A DNA stretch of 64,000 nucleotides from Serpula lacrymans var. lacrymans S7.9. Taxonomy: Eukaryota; Basidiomycota; Agaricomycetes; Boletales; Serpulaceae. The stretch spans positions 1,419,578-1,483,577 of the forward strand of contig NW_006763302.1 in NCBI RefSeq assembly GCF_000218685.1, given 5' to 3'. Each line of letters opens with the position of its first letter. Positions within the stretch are counted from its first letter, which is position 1. The notes beneath the pieces were generated by a model, which was not told the DNA's origin, did no database searches, and saw only the letters and a program-made list of their open reading frames with translations. The translations under genes were made by a program, and so were the position numbers. Shown here piece by piece: positions 20,703 through 32,895 of the stretch.

Positions 20703-22345
20703 TTACCGCTCTCTGATATCATAGCTAGGTCCGTGTGTCCGCTCCTTGGACTCGCCTACATCTCGCCCAGGCTGAAGACTAGGGAGAACAAGGGGTGGAT
20801 CACTATATCGTCGAGAGAACCCATGAGGAACATGTAGCGACATGCCTGGTCCAGGCACGATAGTGTTCTCCATGAGAACATCGGACGAGCTGCTAGCGAC
20901 CGATGTTTCCACTGTCGCAGGGCGGTGGTGCGTACCCGTCGTCGTGCCACTGGGCCTTTCCAAGCCTCTGGTTGTGGGCGCAGACGCTCGCCCAGTAACG
21001 TGAGCGTCTGCGCGTGGCAGTTTTTTGACTGGGCATCGACATTGTAAGGAGAGGTGATAGAAGCGAGGGATAGTGGAGATTGTTTCAGAGTTGTGGGAGA
21101 TTTGGGATCGGAGAGGCGGCGAACTCCTGGTGGAGGAAGAGGCTGTATAGATGTATGTGACAGGACAGATGGTGGGCCATGTGGGGTCCTGGATGTGAAA
21201 CTACGCGGAGATTCAGCTCTGGGATAGCGATGTGGTGGCTGGGGTTGTTCTTGAGTGAATGATGATGATAACGGCATGCCTTGCTGATATAACATGGTAT
21301 TTGTGGAATGACCCGGCTGGAACGGGCTGACAGCGTCTGAGGGTGCCCCTGGAATGTCTGCGGGCATTGCATACAGAGGCACGTTAACTGGTCCGGGAGG
21401 CACGGAGAAAAAACGTGAAACCACCGTTTCCAGGTGGATAAATCTGGCTTTCAGTTCCTCATACTCAGCTCTACTCCTGGACTTGAGATCTTCGTATTCT
21501 GCTCGGCTAACATACTTATCTCTAGAATTTTGTTTTCCCCGATAAAATAGAAAATCGACAAAATGAGTTTATGCCAAAGCCAATATAAAAGCAAGAACAT
21601 CAGACACTTACACAGGCTCAAGAGTGCGCCACTGGCATTTTGACTGTTCACCGCGACGCGTACAGGGCCCACACGGCTGTGCCCTAGAATGCAGTATCGT
21701 TAGCATCAAGCATAATGATGCCACCCATAAGATCCGAACCTGTCACACTTGATCTTCCGCCTTTTACATTCTAGTGAAGCGCGTGACATACAAAATCATA
21801 AGGTAAGCATGAAAATGCCACGTATCGCGATGAATCAAGAACCGTTCCGAATCGTTTCCGAATCGATAAGAAAAAAACGTGTTTGAATGTTAGAGATACG
21901 GGGTCTGGTAATTGAAGATGATGTGCTCACCGTTACAGCTCAACGCTTGTCGGCGTCGCTTCTTCTTAGCTGGACCCTGCTGGTCAGCGTCTCCTTCGAG
22001 TTCGGACTCGAGTGTTTCAGTGCGACCATAGACGTTAGAATGAGACTGGGTAGAGTGCCCGGAATGTAGGTCCCCGCTGCCGGAAGCTATTGGATATGTT
22101 GGAGGAGGATAGCTGTAGGCAGAGGTAGATGCATCAGGGAGTGTCTCTTGTTGTGACATACCGGAAGGAGGTAGATAGGGGTGTAGTTGACGTATTGAGG
22201 GAAGTGATGGCTGCTGGGAATAATGTGATGAAGACTGGACCGAAGAGCGATTCTGGTCGTCAGATGTGTATAGGGTTGCCAGACGACGAGGAGGCACGGG
22301 GGAGTTTCGACCAGGCTGGTTGTGTGACTGCCTGGGAGGGTCCAT
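20703..22345 (-). CDS. Zn2Cys6 fungal transcription factor (frame broken at a T6 run)
   Basis: Minus-strand exons 22345-21931, 21770-21740, 21683-21612 and 21521-20703 splice in phase. Across the first three they build a complete zinc binuclear cluster: Cys137, 140, 147, 153, 156 and 165, spacing CX2CX6CX5CX2CX8C, with ECKRRKIKCDR and CGPCTRRGEQSKC. A basic stretch (KKKRRR) precedes it and a short coiled coil (YEDLKSRSRAEYEELKARF) follows it, the usual DNA-binding and dimerisation plan. Upstream and downstream regions are Pro/Ser/Gln-rich. At the homopolymer 21021-21026 the frame must change by one base to reach the sensible C-terminus ending at 20703; without it the protein ends at 20756 with poor sequence. 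This may be a sequencing error. No fungal-specific middle homology domain is evident, so targets cannot be guessed. Confidence 0.85.
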
Positions 22346-25300
22346 TAGAAAAAGAAAAAGGTTGTGTCAGTAAGCACGATACTCTCGAAATGGAACGGAC
22401 AAAGAACATGGAAGAGGATCGGCAGAGGGTCGACGCGAACCCGAAGGAAGTGAGGCGAGATATAAGTAAGACTGACTGAGACGGGGTAAAGAGAGAAAGC
22501 CTGTGTGGCTGTTCAGATCGCCTAATAAGGAGAGCTCAAAGTAGGATAGTGTCACGGTTTCAGCGAAAGGCGCTAATAAACTTCCGATATGACAGAGAGA
22601 CCCTGATCAGATTTAGGGCCTGCGCCAGCTAGTTGGTGAATGGTGATAAGTAAGTATCAGGGTTAACGCAAGTGTAACGTGGAAGGTGCCAAAGGTGGCA
22701 CGGAAGGCCATTCCTCTCGCGATCTCCGGGTCTATTATTTGGTACGAGATGGAATCTGTTACGATTACAAGGCAGCTCTAAATACTCAGGTTCGGACACG
22801 ATATGGAAAGCTGTCCATGTGTATGAGCAAGGTGTTAGGGCGTGTACCTGCGGATAAATGGTACTGTGAGTAAAAGGAGGTGGGTGCAGACGTGATATAC
22901 TGCCTCTGATTGTGGCTGATTTGCTTTTCAGCTTGCTGACTATGTGGTGCAGAGTATACTTGGCTACGGAGGCACACGATTCTATCTCTGTCCGCATTGG
23001 GCAATGATGTGTAAATTAGACTTTTGCATTGATCTGAGACGCGGCTTATCCCGTGTAAACCCCGCCTATGTCCGAGATAACCATCCCTCTCTTCCTCCTG
23101 GAGACCGTTGTCGTCGTCCCAGTCGCCGTCGCCGTCGTCCGCAACAGCATGCAGGTGCGTTCATGGCCATTATCGACCTCATCTCCGTACAATACATCCG
23201 CGATGCCCGGATGGCGGTGCGATATTCCGCCTCCTCATTCGGATCATCATGACACCCTCAATGATGCCTCTTTAGACACAGATGGAGCACATACCTCCAG
23301 CTCATCCATCTCATGCTTTCCGCCTCTTCGGATTCTCTTAGATCTTCATCTCCATGCAAATCACTCACATGACACCCTTTCCTGTGTCCTATCAGCAGGT
23401 GTTCTGTCCATGAGGCCTCTTCCAAGTCCTTAGATCAACACGATGCGTGGAAGAGATAGTGCGTACGCAATCATCTATGTATCTATATGGTAATCCCAGG
23501 TACGTACTATCCTCCAGCCTTCTCTTTGACGCTCTTTACTATTCCTGGACTCCTCATGTGCACAATCCTCATGTGGATAGCCATACCATCATGCCACAGG
23601 CCGGCCGTCCATGCCGTTAGCGTCGCTCCTGAAATAGGTGTCCTCGGTGGATTAAAGACCTTTCATTACTTCCAGCATTCTGTAAACGACCAAACCCTTG
23701 GCGAACAGCGTGCTTGCTTGTCATCAGATAATCGCGGATTACGTGAATCGGTAACCGCAGAGGGCAGTGAATAGATATTACCCTTCTCAAAACCATGAAC
23801 TCATGGAAATAGTACTACATCAAAATATTTACTAGTTGTTCCACACCTGCCATGGTCACCTGACTACCCCCTGTGCCCTTCAGCTCTTCTGTACATCTAT
23901 CCCCAAGTTCGTCCATCCTCACTCCGCAAACGCCTATCATGTCCTGACCGTCCTTCGACGAAGCTCAAAGTCTTCCATGTCCACCGATACCGTAATCTCC
24001 GTTGTCATTAACCGCTGAGTGAATTGCTCACCGGTTCTCACACCTGATGGAGGTTTTATATTGACATTGACGTCGTCACTGGAGTTAACGCGTTAACTGT
24101 TACCACATCCTGTTTTCTGTGACGAACACCATGCCAGCAATATACGTCTGTATAGCGTCATGCAAGTGCTCTATCGCCGCTCGTAGTTCAACGCGAGGCA
24201 ACAATGAAGACTTCGTGCCCTTCGACTTCCCTCCTTTCGAGTTTGTATAGTCCTTCATTTTGCACAGCATAAAACACCGCAAGGTCAACGCACCGTAGTC
24301 ACCGAGCTTAAAATGTTTCCCATTCTTGCCGACGAAACTCTACTCCGTCCCCCTGTACCGAAATCGACTTTCATATAGTACCACAGCCTCATAGGAGCTT
24401 AACGCCGCCCATTCAGGTACGATTGAACGTCCAACTTATCTATCATTTTGACTTGTTTTTCTAATCGGATCAGTGTCAATCAATTGCAAGAGAAAAGCTT
24501 ACTCGTGCTTGCTTATTTCCGCTTTGTATAACGACGGAGAAGTGTTCATTTTTCATGAACGCCCGTCTATGATTCTGATAACTGCTGCGCATTACTTACA
24601 TCGATGGTGGTATTCTTGATTACTTTTATAGGTATAGTCAGCTTGAGGCCATGATGGGACTGATGGGCCACCGATATTCTCGGTAGCAGTGCCATGAGGT
24701 TGCATTCAGAACAGGTTTAGCACTAGCACTGCGAGGTAACAAAAATTATCTTCACGGCGTTACACTATCTTTGAACTTCAGAATTCAGGATCAGGGCTCA
24801 AGGCGATCCCGAATCAAGGAACATAACGTACCTCTTAGGGTCGGTTAGGCAACAAACTAAACCTCGCGGCTTTGACCAGATCAGTCAACCACGTCGACTT
24901 TCACGTCACTATAAGATCCCAGTGCGGTGGCCTGGAGGCTGTAATACTTGGTCCGACGATTCCGGAACATGTGTATAACTAGCGAATAAAATGAGTTAGT
25001 ATATATGAACGCTGTGCACATACTTGTGCTGTAATCCAACACGTGCCAGGATTTCTTCCACATATGTATCATTTTGAATGTTAACTTGAAATCGATTGTT
25101 TGGTAGTTGCCATAGTAGACTATGTCATGTTCGCACAGGCGGCTGGGAAGGGAAATTCATTTTCCACCACGCAGAATATGTGGTATTGAGATTTTTGATA
25201 TTATATGCGGATAAGTTTGTGCTGTGTACTGCGATATAGGGAATCAGTATACCCCATGTATACTGATAGGTCATGATGCATAATAGCATGTTCATTATAA

Positions 25301-28300
25301 TATTATAAGACAATGTCCTGCAGTATACGTACTCACTGTGCGCTTAACCCTCACCATGCTTTGCCCATCCGAGCGTAGACCGAGTAACTCACACGTTTGC
25401 ATGTAAAATCATATATCCGATGACTCCATTTGATACATTTGATACATTTGCCTTGGCCCGTATGCGGCGAAATACAACGAAGGGAAGGGACATTCCCCAT
25501 CGGAACCTTGATCTTAGACGCAGCCAGGGCCTCAGATGCAGCACTTCGTCCGACATCCCTAGCTGTTCTGTTACACGAAGATTGGTAGGATGAGTCTGCC
25601 AAGTGATGTCACGTTAAAATTAATCACTTTCACAAAAGAACGCAGCAAACGGACTCTCACCGGAGGAATAGGAGCTCTGACCAATGTAAGTGGCTGTGTG
25701 GCCGAGTTTCCACATGGCTAAAATATTTTCTCTTGCGTCGACCCTATGAAGTAAAGGAGACTTTGGAGGTGGGTTTATAGCACCAAATTTTATTTCGCGC
25801 GGCGGCAGGACTATGGCCCATGGCTCCACCAACTTTATCAGTGTGCCGCTAGGCTGACCCTAGGACAATCTACGAGTTGGAAAATGATTGGGACAGGCCA
25901 TGTGAATGATGAGGCATCTGTTGAACGGATCCGATCTACGACGATCTAACTTGGCGCTCAGCCTGTCCACGATACAACAGCAGAGCGACCGAGATGAGTT
26001 TTGACGTGTACGCTCGCTTGTTGAGCGACGACTTGCCGTGGATTACGGATATATATTGCGAAGGCCTGCCTGGTCAACATCGGATCGATCTGTTTTCGAG
26101 GAATGGGTATGGACGTGTAGAGCCTCCATGAGAAGGTCATGCATAGAGACTCAAATGTCAATTCTCGTGAGGCCTTGTCCGCTCAATGCCAAAATGTGTC
26201 CTTTCATAGTGGATGTAATTCCAGCACTGCGGTTGGGAAAGGTGGCTTTATATGGCCTTTACCATGGGGACGAGAATGTTTAGTATAGAGCATTGTATGT
26301 GAATTGATAATAACCAGACAAGGTCACAAGGGGAGAGTATCGTCCCTCATTATCTGTGGTAAAGTGAAAACTCGGTGAATTATGGAACTATTCGGTCGGG
26401 GTGGAAAGGGGGAAAAACACAAGGTGTAATGCCGGAAATATGTTTTTTTGCTCGCACCGCGTTTGTCTAGATGGTGCAGAAACAATGAGGTAGTGGATAG
26501 CGAAGTGAAATACTGAACGGGCATACCCAAATGACATGCCGTCAAAAACACGAAGCAGAGTCCTGAATTACAATGTTTGAAAGACTACCACGCGGCATCA
26601 GAAGCAATAGAACATGAATAGCTGCCTGCAATGACACAGCTAAAATAAACCCAGCGGTTTCCATACTACGATAAGACACATCAGGAGCCTTGCTGTAGCA
26701 GCTTTCAGGGAACCGCAGACTCGGATACAAACATTTGAGCGCTGCTAACAAAGCTTCCTCTATATCGAGACAATTCCGTTACGAGGACGTATAATCAGTG
26801 AGCTTGGCCGAAGGTTCTGCGGTTACGTCAAGACTTACTCTTACTGGGACATCTTTTCCTTTTCTTTCGAAGTTTCGATGCTTGTGTGTATGCACGTCAA
26901 GATAAGCTGCAGCGTTGTAATAATTGCAAGTACAGGAACAGAAAGGAGGTCTGCTTGTGGTTAGGCCGTCCGCACGTGACAGGTTGAAAAGTTGAGTTGA
27001 CAGCACAGAAGGGCTTACAGGCCAGTAATAGCCTGTGGAACACAAATAACGAGCGCTAGTGAGTGCTCGTTAGAAAAAAATAAGAACCAGTATCAGATGG
27101 TAAATCGCGACATCTTAATTCGTACCAGGATAGCGCTATAAGCTCTGGACTTTGTTGCAATGATATCTGCGCCGAGGTAGACATTTTTTGTGTTTGGCAG
27201 GTGAATCCAGTAATCCCGCATAAAGATATCACGATGCACCCACGTTGTTTTCTCTTTATTCTACCGGAGATGTGCGACAAGATCTGACTTGCAATGCTGA
27301 TGACACTACGGCCACATGTCCCCTGCATAGCACAAGCTTGAAAATCCAGAAAGAGGACAGTAAGTCCGAGTCAGGCATATCAGTGATAAGACATTCGGAC
27401 TCCACTCAGTTTACTTACAAAGATATGAAGCAAGGCTACCACGGCTTTCCCAAGGACTTGGCTCAAATTTGAAAAGGCCCGATACTTCCTTTTCTGTGAA
27501 GGTGAAGTGGTGAACTTGTTGAGGTCCTCTCTTCCTGTGCTCTTCTATGTAGCACCGAGCGACTGTGTGTTCAAGTTGTCCAAGGTTCACAGAAATAGAT
27601 GCTACAATAAGTAGGATCTGTGCCAGCAATACTGCGGCCGTGGTAAGAGACGGAGAAGTTACAGGAGTTTTTGAAAAATATTTTTTTGTCGGCCTTTGCT
27701 TTCCGAGTAACAAGATACTGTACAATTGGCTCAACCGTTATTTTGATTTTATCTTGACTGGCCAGCACTAAGTAGTTCAATAGCATGGAGTGGATATAAA
27801 TGTTACAACTGCAGTCGTTGGAGTGTTCGTTGATGTGACTGAAGACACGCAGCCTGAGCTATTCATGTCATATTTTACAGACCATATATGTATATATGGG
27901 ACAGAATAGCCCAGTAACATGAGCTAGCTTGCTTCCGGTTGGTCGTAAGTACAGTCAAGAGGGAATTTCAAGTTGTGCTCTGAGGCCTTCGAATTAGGTT
28001 CACGTTGGAACTATTCGCGGAGTTTCTTACAGCTGGGTTACCGCGGAAACGTCCGCACAACGTGTTTAGAGGGTCACAGATGCTTGTTTTTTGAGCCCAT
28101 GGCCATTCTTAACTGATGTACCGTTATCAACAGCTGTCCAGGCATGAATATCTTGGAATTCCACTGCATATCGATGCATTATATCTACTCGAATAATATT
28201 GTGCATATTATGTAATTACCAATTACTTGTATATACGGCTTTTTTCATCGACAGAAATGTTCTTTTAAGTGTTTACTTATAGCCAACCTGTGGATGGCAA

Positions 28301-28772
28301 GCACGTACTGATATCAATAGTTGTCTAATGATAGTATACAAGTCCACTCTGTCCTGAGGATATGTTATCTCTCGACTTTAACATTCCGCGCTGAGACTAA
28401 GGCATACAAAGAACTTTTTTGCCATACGTCATTTAGGAAGGCTGATATTTATCACTGTCATGCTTACACCTACCTTGCACTATTTTATCTATACAAACTT
28501 TACCACGTCAGAAAGTAATTTGTATCAACATATCTATATTTTCGGTCTAATAGACAGCAGATCATTACTGATGATGGAGGGAGATGGGCTGTTGATTTGC
28601 CTTCGTCCAGAAAAATAGAGCAACAATTAACCTCATTATAATGCCAGCGTAAAAGAGTATGATGCATGTAAAAAGAATTTTAGACTGGGCGATGTTCGTA
28701 GATGCACTGGAGGCAGGTATATGTTGACGGGTATATCAGAAGTATTTGACCACGGAGTTGAATGACTTTTCT
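22346..28772. other. Gene-poor region, no supported gene
   Basis: About 6.4 kb. All frames are short. On the minus strand, frames at 27411-27734, 27056-27328, 26779-27045 and 26542-26751 include hydrophobic stretches. Possible GT-AG junctions exist, for example a donor near 27418 and an acceptor near 27336. A fast-evolving multi-exon membrane protein is possible, but I cannot join a model with a known motif. The part nearest 22345 presumably contains the regulator's promoter. Confidence 0.4.
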
Positions 28773-31586
28773 TTAGGAAATCTCAGAATAATTTGAGAAT
28801 CGCAAATGGTCCGACATGAGATCACCTCCACCCAGGTGAAGCGTGCCTCCTGCTCGCGCACTGCGTTCAAGCAGGTCATCCCATTTATCAGCTTTCTCTT
28901 TATCACTGAGCGGCGCTCGACGAGGAGTACTGAGCTCTCGGAAAGTAAGAGGTGATCGAGCGGGAGACTGTTCGGTCTTGCGAGGCGTTGAACCAAACGA
29001 ATTCGACCTTGGCCTCTGTTTCGTTGTCGAAGCATTGCTATGCGCTCCAGATGACGCCCGGTTTCTATTCAGCCCAGTCGATTCGTCCTCGTCTTCAGCG
29101 GTCTTGTGAGACGACGGAGAAGGCGTAGATGGGGACCGCACCTGGTTTCGGCCTGGCCGCAGAGAGCTCCTGGTTGGTCTTGGTGGAGGAGACTGGCCAA
29201 ATTCGGGAAGAGGTAACGAGAGAACTGGCCTTTTATCACCGTCTTTGGCGCTTTTGGGCGAGAAAGCGTTTATAGGATCAGTGGTAGAGAAGGAAGGAAT
29301 AGGGGGAGATGCAGGACGAGAAAGAGGAGATGTGCTATCCTTCTCGTTGCTACCCATCCTCCTTGGTGGGTAGGGAAGGGGCTGGTGTTCCGATCGAGCC
29401 GATGCCGGGTGATCTGCCGGGCCAGACATTGATCGACGAGGAACAGATTTTCGGGGCTTAGGCGTTGGGGACGCAACAGCCTCGTCTATGTTGTCAAATT
29501 GATGCAGTTCCTTAGGGGATAGAATGTGTTGATCCGCAAAGTGTGGTAGTGGTGGAATTTCATAGCCATATGAGGACGTTGAGGATCGCACAGATTGCGA
29601 CCTATTGAAAAACTTTGAGGATGCTATATCTGACGATATGGGTGAAGAAGAACGTGTGGTAATGCTCTGTCGAGGCCCACCAAATGATTTAGGAGCAGTC
29701 GAAGGCCGAGGGCCATACCCACTTCTTTGCTTCGTCGGAGAAACCATCGTAGTGTGTGAATGGGCTGTGTGTTCCGGAGACGTCATGATGCGAGTGAGCG
29801 TGTCTGTCTGTCGTGCAGCGGTGGACTGAGCGGTGCTGCGCAACAATTCCTTTGGGATGGCTGGTACAGGAGGTGCGGCCTTGTCTATTTGATATCGATC
29901 GCGAAGCCCACCTGTACTCAATCGCTTCATCAACTTCCATAACTTCCCCCCTTCTTCTGTTTTTTCCTTTCCAAAGTTCTCGTGAGTGGAGCTTGCCCTG
30001 ACATGCTCTGATCCCCAGTTACGTGCAGAGGACAATGTCTGGCTCGGATGTACGTTCTCAGCAGAACGAAGATCGACAAACTCGCAACCAAATTTGTCCA
30101 AGGAACCCCGCTGCTCTTTTGGCAAACCCAACGAACGATTCTCCTGCAAACTCTGCCGACCTTTCATGTGCCCACTACGTTCCACCGGCGACGAGTCTTC
30201 TCTTTCTACTCCTCCACTCGTCACCTTTTTCCACCTATTTGACACTTTTCTTGTTAAACTGCGACTCCCAGAGTCAGGTTTTGCGGAGCCTGCGCGTTGA
30301 TGAACCAAGTAGCCATCAAGGCCATCCCACCTATCGTTAGGTCCTCCCACTGCGACGACCCTCCCAGACGTATTTCCAAACACCGTATAGTATGGGGTTG
30401 CAGAAACTTCATCGTCTGCTTTTGACACCTCTGAACCTGTTAACGACTTATAATGCTCGAGATTTTCACTTGCCGCAGGGGTGTGTTCTCGACTTTGCTC
30501 CTGCTGCTTATAGGCTTGTACAACAGCACCTGCGGGCGTTAGCGAAGGAACTGGATGTGCACGACCTGACCCCTGCCTCCCTAAAATTCTTGGCGAAGAC
30601 AACAAAGACAAAGGAGAGACATGATCTTTGGAGGGAACAGACACAGTCGCCCGTCTCCCAGCAGACAACGGACTGGCACTCGTGCTTGCTTTACTCTTTT
30701 CCTTTTCTTTAGAATGCTGCAACGCCTTATAAGATCCACTCGGCTTTCGCCTGAGGACATTGCGAGGTTTTTGTTCCCGCCCGCGAGGAGGCAACGGCGA
30801 AGCCCATGATGGTGGCTGCTCCCGCGGGGAGCTGTCGTTACTGGTGGGCTGAGACCCGGACCCAGGCGTGTCGGATACCTGCCGTGCTTGCTGTAGTGCC
30901 CGAAAGCTTCTGGGCGTCGCTGTGACATCATTAGGAGAGCAGTGGTTGGGACTAGGCCGTGGAGAGAGTGGTGAGCCATGAAAACGGGACGATCCTTCTG
31001 AGTCAGAAGGTGCGGAGAAAGATGATGCTCCCGAACGCAGCTGAACCGAAGGCTTCTTCAAAAGACGTTTCAACCCCGCCGACAACATTGTGCTGCTTTC
31101 AGAGGTCATACTCGGCAATCTATTCTGCGATGCTGGCGAGTGGGACGATGAATGGGATCGAGCACCCAAGGGAGAGGTTGGTGTTGGGGGGATATCGTCA
31201 TACGGTGAAATTGGTTGCGATATGCTAGCATTTGCAGACCGCGATGAGCGAGTCAAAGCTGAAGCGAGCTTGCCTACTGTGGAGCCCGGACGTGAGGACC
31301 GACTTTGACCATATTTGTATGTCTCTGGATTGCAGGCGGGACCGTCACTAGCGAAGTTTTTAGCTTGCGCTGACACCGACTTCGAGTGAAATCTGCGAGA
31401 TCGGGAACTTGGAGCGGGAGGATCTAGCGAGGCAAGGATATGGGCAGGCACAGAAATATTACGAGTCGAAGGAGTCCTCTCGGAACGCGGTACGTTCGAG
31501 ACAGCGGTGTGTGTAGAGGGCTGAGACGACATAGAATCTCGTCGAAAGAGACGAGGTGACTGAGAAAGATGTTGAGTGCTATTCAT
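28773..31586 (-). CDS. Large Ser/Pro/Arg-rich disordered protein (937 aa)
   Basis: A single long open frame. I use ATG 31586 (MNSTQHLSQSPRLFRRDSMS). The frame runs further up but that part looks like 5' UTR with a small intron (GTACGTTC near 31701 to TTAAG near 31657). Composition is dominated by Ser, Pro, Arg and Thr with many SP, RSxS and PxxP motifs, typical of a heavily phosphorylated scaffold. Short ordered islands are GLKRLLKKPSVQLRSG, KLWKLMKRLSTGGL (which could bind a partner or membrane) and the C-terminal DKWDDLLERSARAGGTLHLG, which looks conserved. No catalytic domain is present. Cell polarity, septation or signalling roles are common for such proteins but are only inference. It is divergent from TYR1. 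Confidence 0.85.
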   Translation of the reverse strand: MNSTQHLSQSPRLFRRDSMSSQPSTHTAVSNVPRSERTPSTRNISVPAHILASLDPPAPSSRSRRFHSKSVSAQAKNFASDGPACNPETYKYGQSRSSRPGSTVGKLASALTRSSRSANASISQPISPYDDIPPTPTSPLGARSHSSSHSPASQNRLPSMTSESSTMLSAGLKRLLKKPSVQLRSGASSFSAPSDSEGSSRFHGSPLSPRPSPNHCSPNDVTATPRSFRALQQARQVSDTPGSGSQPTSNDSSPREQPPSWASPLPPRGREQKPRNVLRRKPSGSYKALQHSKEKEKSKASTSASPLSAGRRATVSVPSKDHVSPLSLLSSPRILGRQGSGRAHPVPSLTPAGAVVQAYKQQEQSREHTPAASENLEHYKSLTGSEVSKADDEVSATPYYTVFGNTSGRVVAVGGPNDRWDGLDGYLVHQRAGSAKPDSGSRSLTRKVSNRWKKVTSGGVEREDSSPVERSGHMKGRQSLQENRSLGLPKEQRGSLDKFGCEFVDLRSAENVHPSQTLSSARNWGSEHVRASSTHENFGKEKTEEGGKLWKLMKRLSTGGLRDRYQIDKAAPPVPAIPKELLRSTAQSTAARQTDTLTRIMTSPEHTAHSHTTMVSPTKQRSGYGPRPSTAPKSFGGPRQSITTRSSSPISSDIASSKFFNRSQSVRSSTSSYGYEIPPLPHFADQHILSPKELHQFDNIDEAVASPTPKPRKSVPRRSMSGPADHPASARSEHQPLPYPPRRMGSNEKDSTSPLSRPASPPIPSFSTTDPINAFSPKSAKDGDKRPVLSLPLPEFGQSPPPRPTRSSLRPGRNQVRSPSTPSPSSHKTAEDEDESTGLNRNRASSGAHSNASTTKQRPRSNSFGSTPRKTEQSPARSPLTFRELSTPRRAPLSDKEKADKWDDLLERSARAGGTLHLGGGDLMSDHLRFSNYSEIS

Positions 31587-32895
31587 GACGCGGTGATTCG
31601 ATAGACGATCACGTCGCGGTGGGCGTAGGAATTTAGAAGACTTGATTGGAGTGGAGCGTGAGTTCTTAACGATCGTAGTAGGATAACAGGAAAGAACGTA
31701 CCGATGGTACCGGTTGACGACGTCGAGTCTAATCAGAAACAGAAAGCAGATAATCCTAAGGCACGGTAGGCCTGACCGAATTGGAAGGAGATATGAGCGC
31801 TCGTGGTTTCCAAAACGACGATAAAACCTACATAATATGCCTGTGGGCCAATAGTCACAGCAAACGAGTCTATATCCACAGCAAAGACAAGACAAGAATC
31901 AAAGGAGAGAACGAGACTTGAAAAGGGAGTGAAAAGCTGAGAATAACAAGCGGGAACGTGCAAATAGGTTGTGCAGCAACGGAACACGTAGTCAAGCGCC
32001 GAGGCTTAATTTGTAACCGAAAGTGATCAGGCGGGATATGTAACGGCAACTGTCAGGACAGAGTGGGGTGATAAAGAGGGTTGGTGAAAAGAATGTAGAT
32101 TGAAGAGAGCGTGGTGCGGGTAGCGGGTGCTGGCGAAAACGCTGAAAACGGAGACGACGGAGAAACAGGGATCACTGAGGTGAACAGCCTATGCTAAGAG
32201 AGTTTCAGATATTGTGTGGACGGGGTAATTTTGAAAAGTGAGACAGACCTCTGCATACGCCTTCTGGAACGTAAAATGAAATGCAGCGAGTCAAAAGAGC
32301 TGTGTGTCCCTGTCAGCCTCAAATGGGACAAGGGTGGAGCGAAACGCACGGAGATAAGCAAAGCAAGGACCTCTGGCGCCGGCGCTGGCTGGGATGATGG
32401 GGGGAGGAAAGAGGGAGACTAAAGCGAGCGTAGGGGTTATATATGTTGGCCGCTGAAAGATTCTCGGTCGTCGTCGAGACGCACGAACCAAGGAACTTGA
32501 GTCAGTGGGCGAACGTACGGCAAAGATAATTGAAGACACGCTTTATTGCGGCTTCTAATCTTTTCTGTCAATATGGCAACCATCCGCGTCCTTCCCCTTT
32601 TGGACACCCGACACCAGCGAGGATCAGCGCTGCAGGTTGAGTTCCACCTTGCAGTCCAGTATACATGCTTTAAATTTGCATGCATTGCAGGCTTATCACC
32701 ATACATTATCCCAGTAAGTACTAGCACCCATCATTCCCATTTGCTTCTCTGCGAACGTCACCACCTTTTCGGTTCAGAGGCGCACCCGGATCTCACAGCA
32801 CAGCGTATATTTCTCACTCGTCTCCTCTCTCTTTCTCCCCCTCATACTTTCCTTCGTCTCACTTTCACCCTCAAACAGGCTTATTTATTAACACA
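31587..32895. promoter_or_regulatory. Shared divergent upstream region of the disordered protein gene and TYR1
   Basis: 1.3 kb between two divergent starts. The left part holds the leader of the minus gene. The right part has a pyrimidine-rich tract (about 32815-32870, CTCTCTCTTTCTCCCCC) about 30-80 bases before the TYR1 ATG, a common feature of fungal housekeeping promoters. No TATA box stands out. Short frames here are not supported as genes. Confidence 0.5.

Noticed and set aside
29986..30340. Overlapping plus ORFs near 30 kb
   Set aside because: Antisense shadows of the 937-codon Ser/Pro-rich protein.
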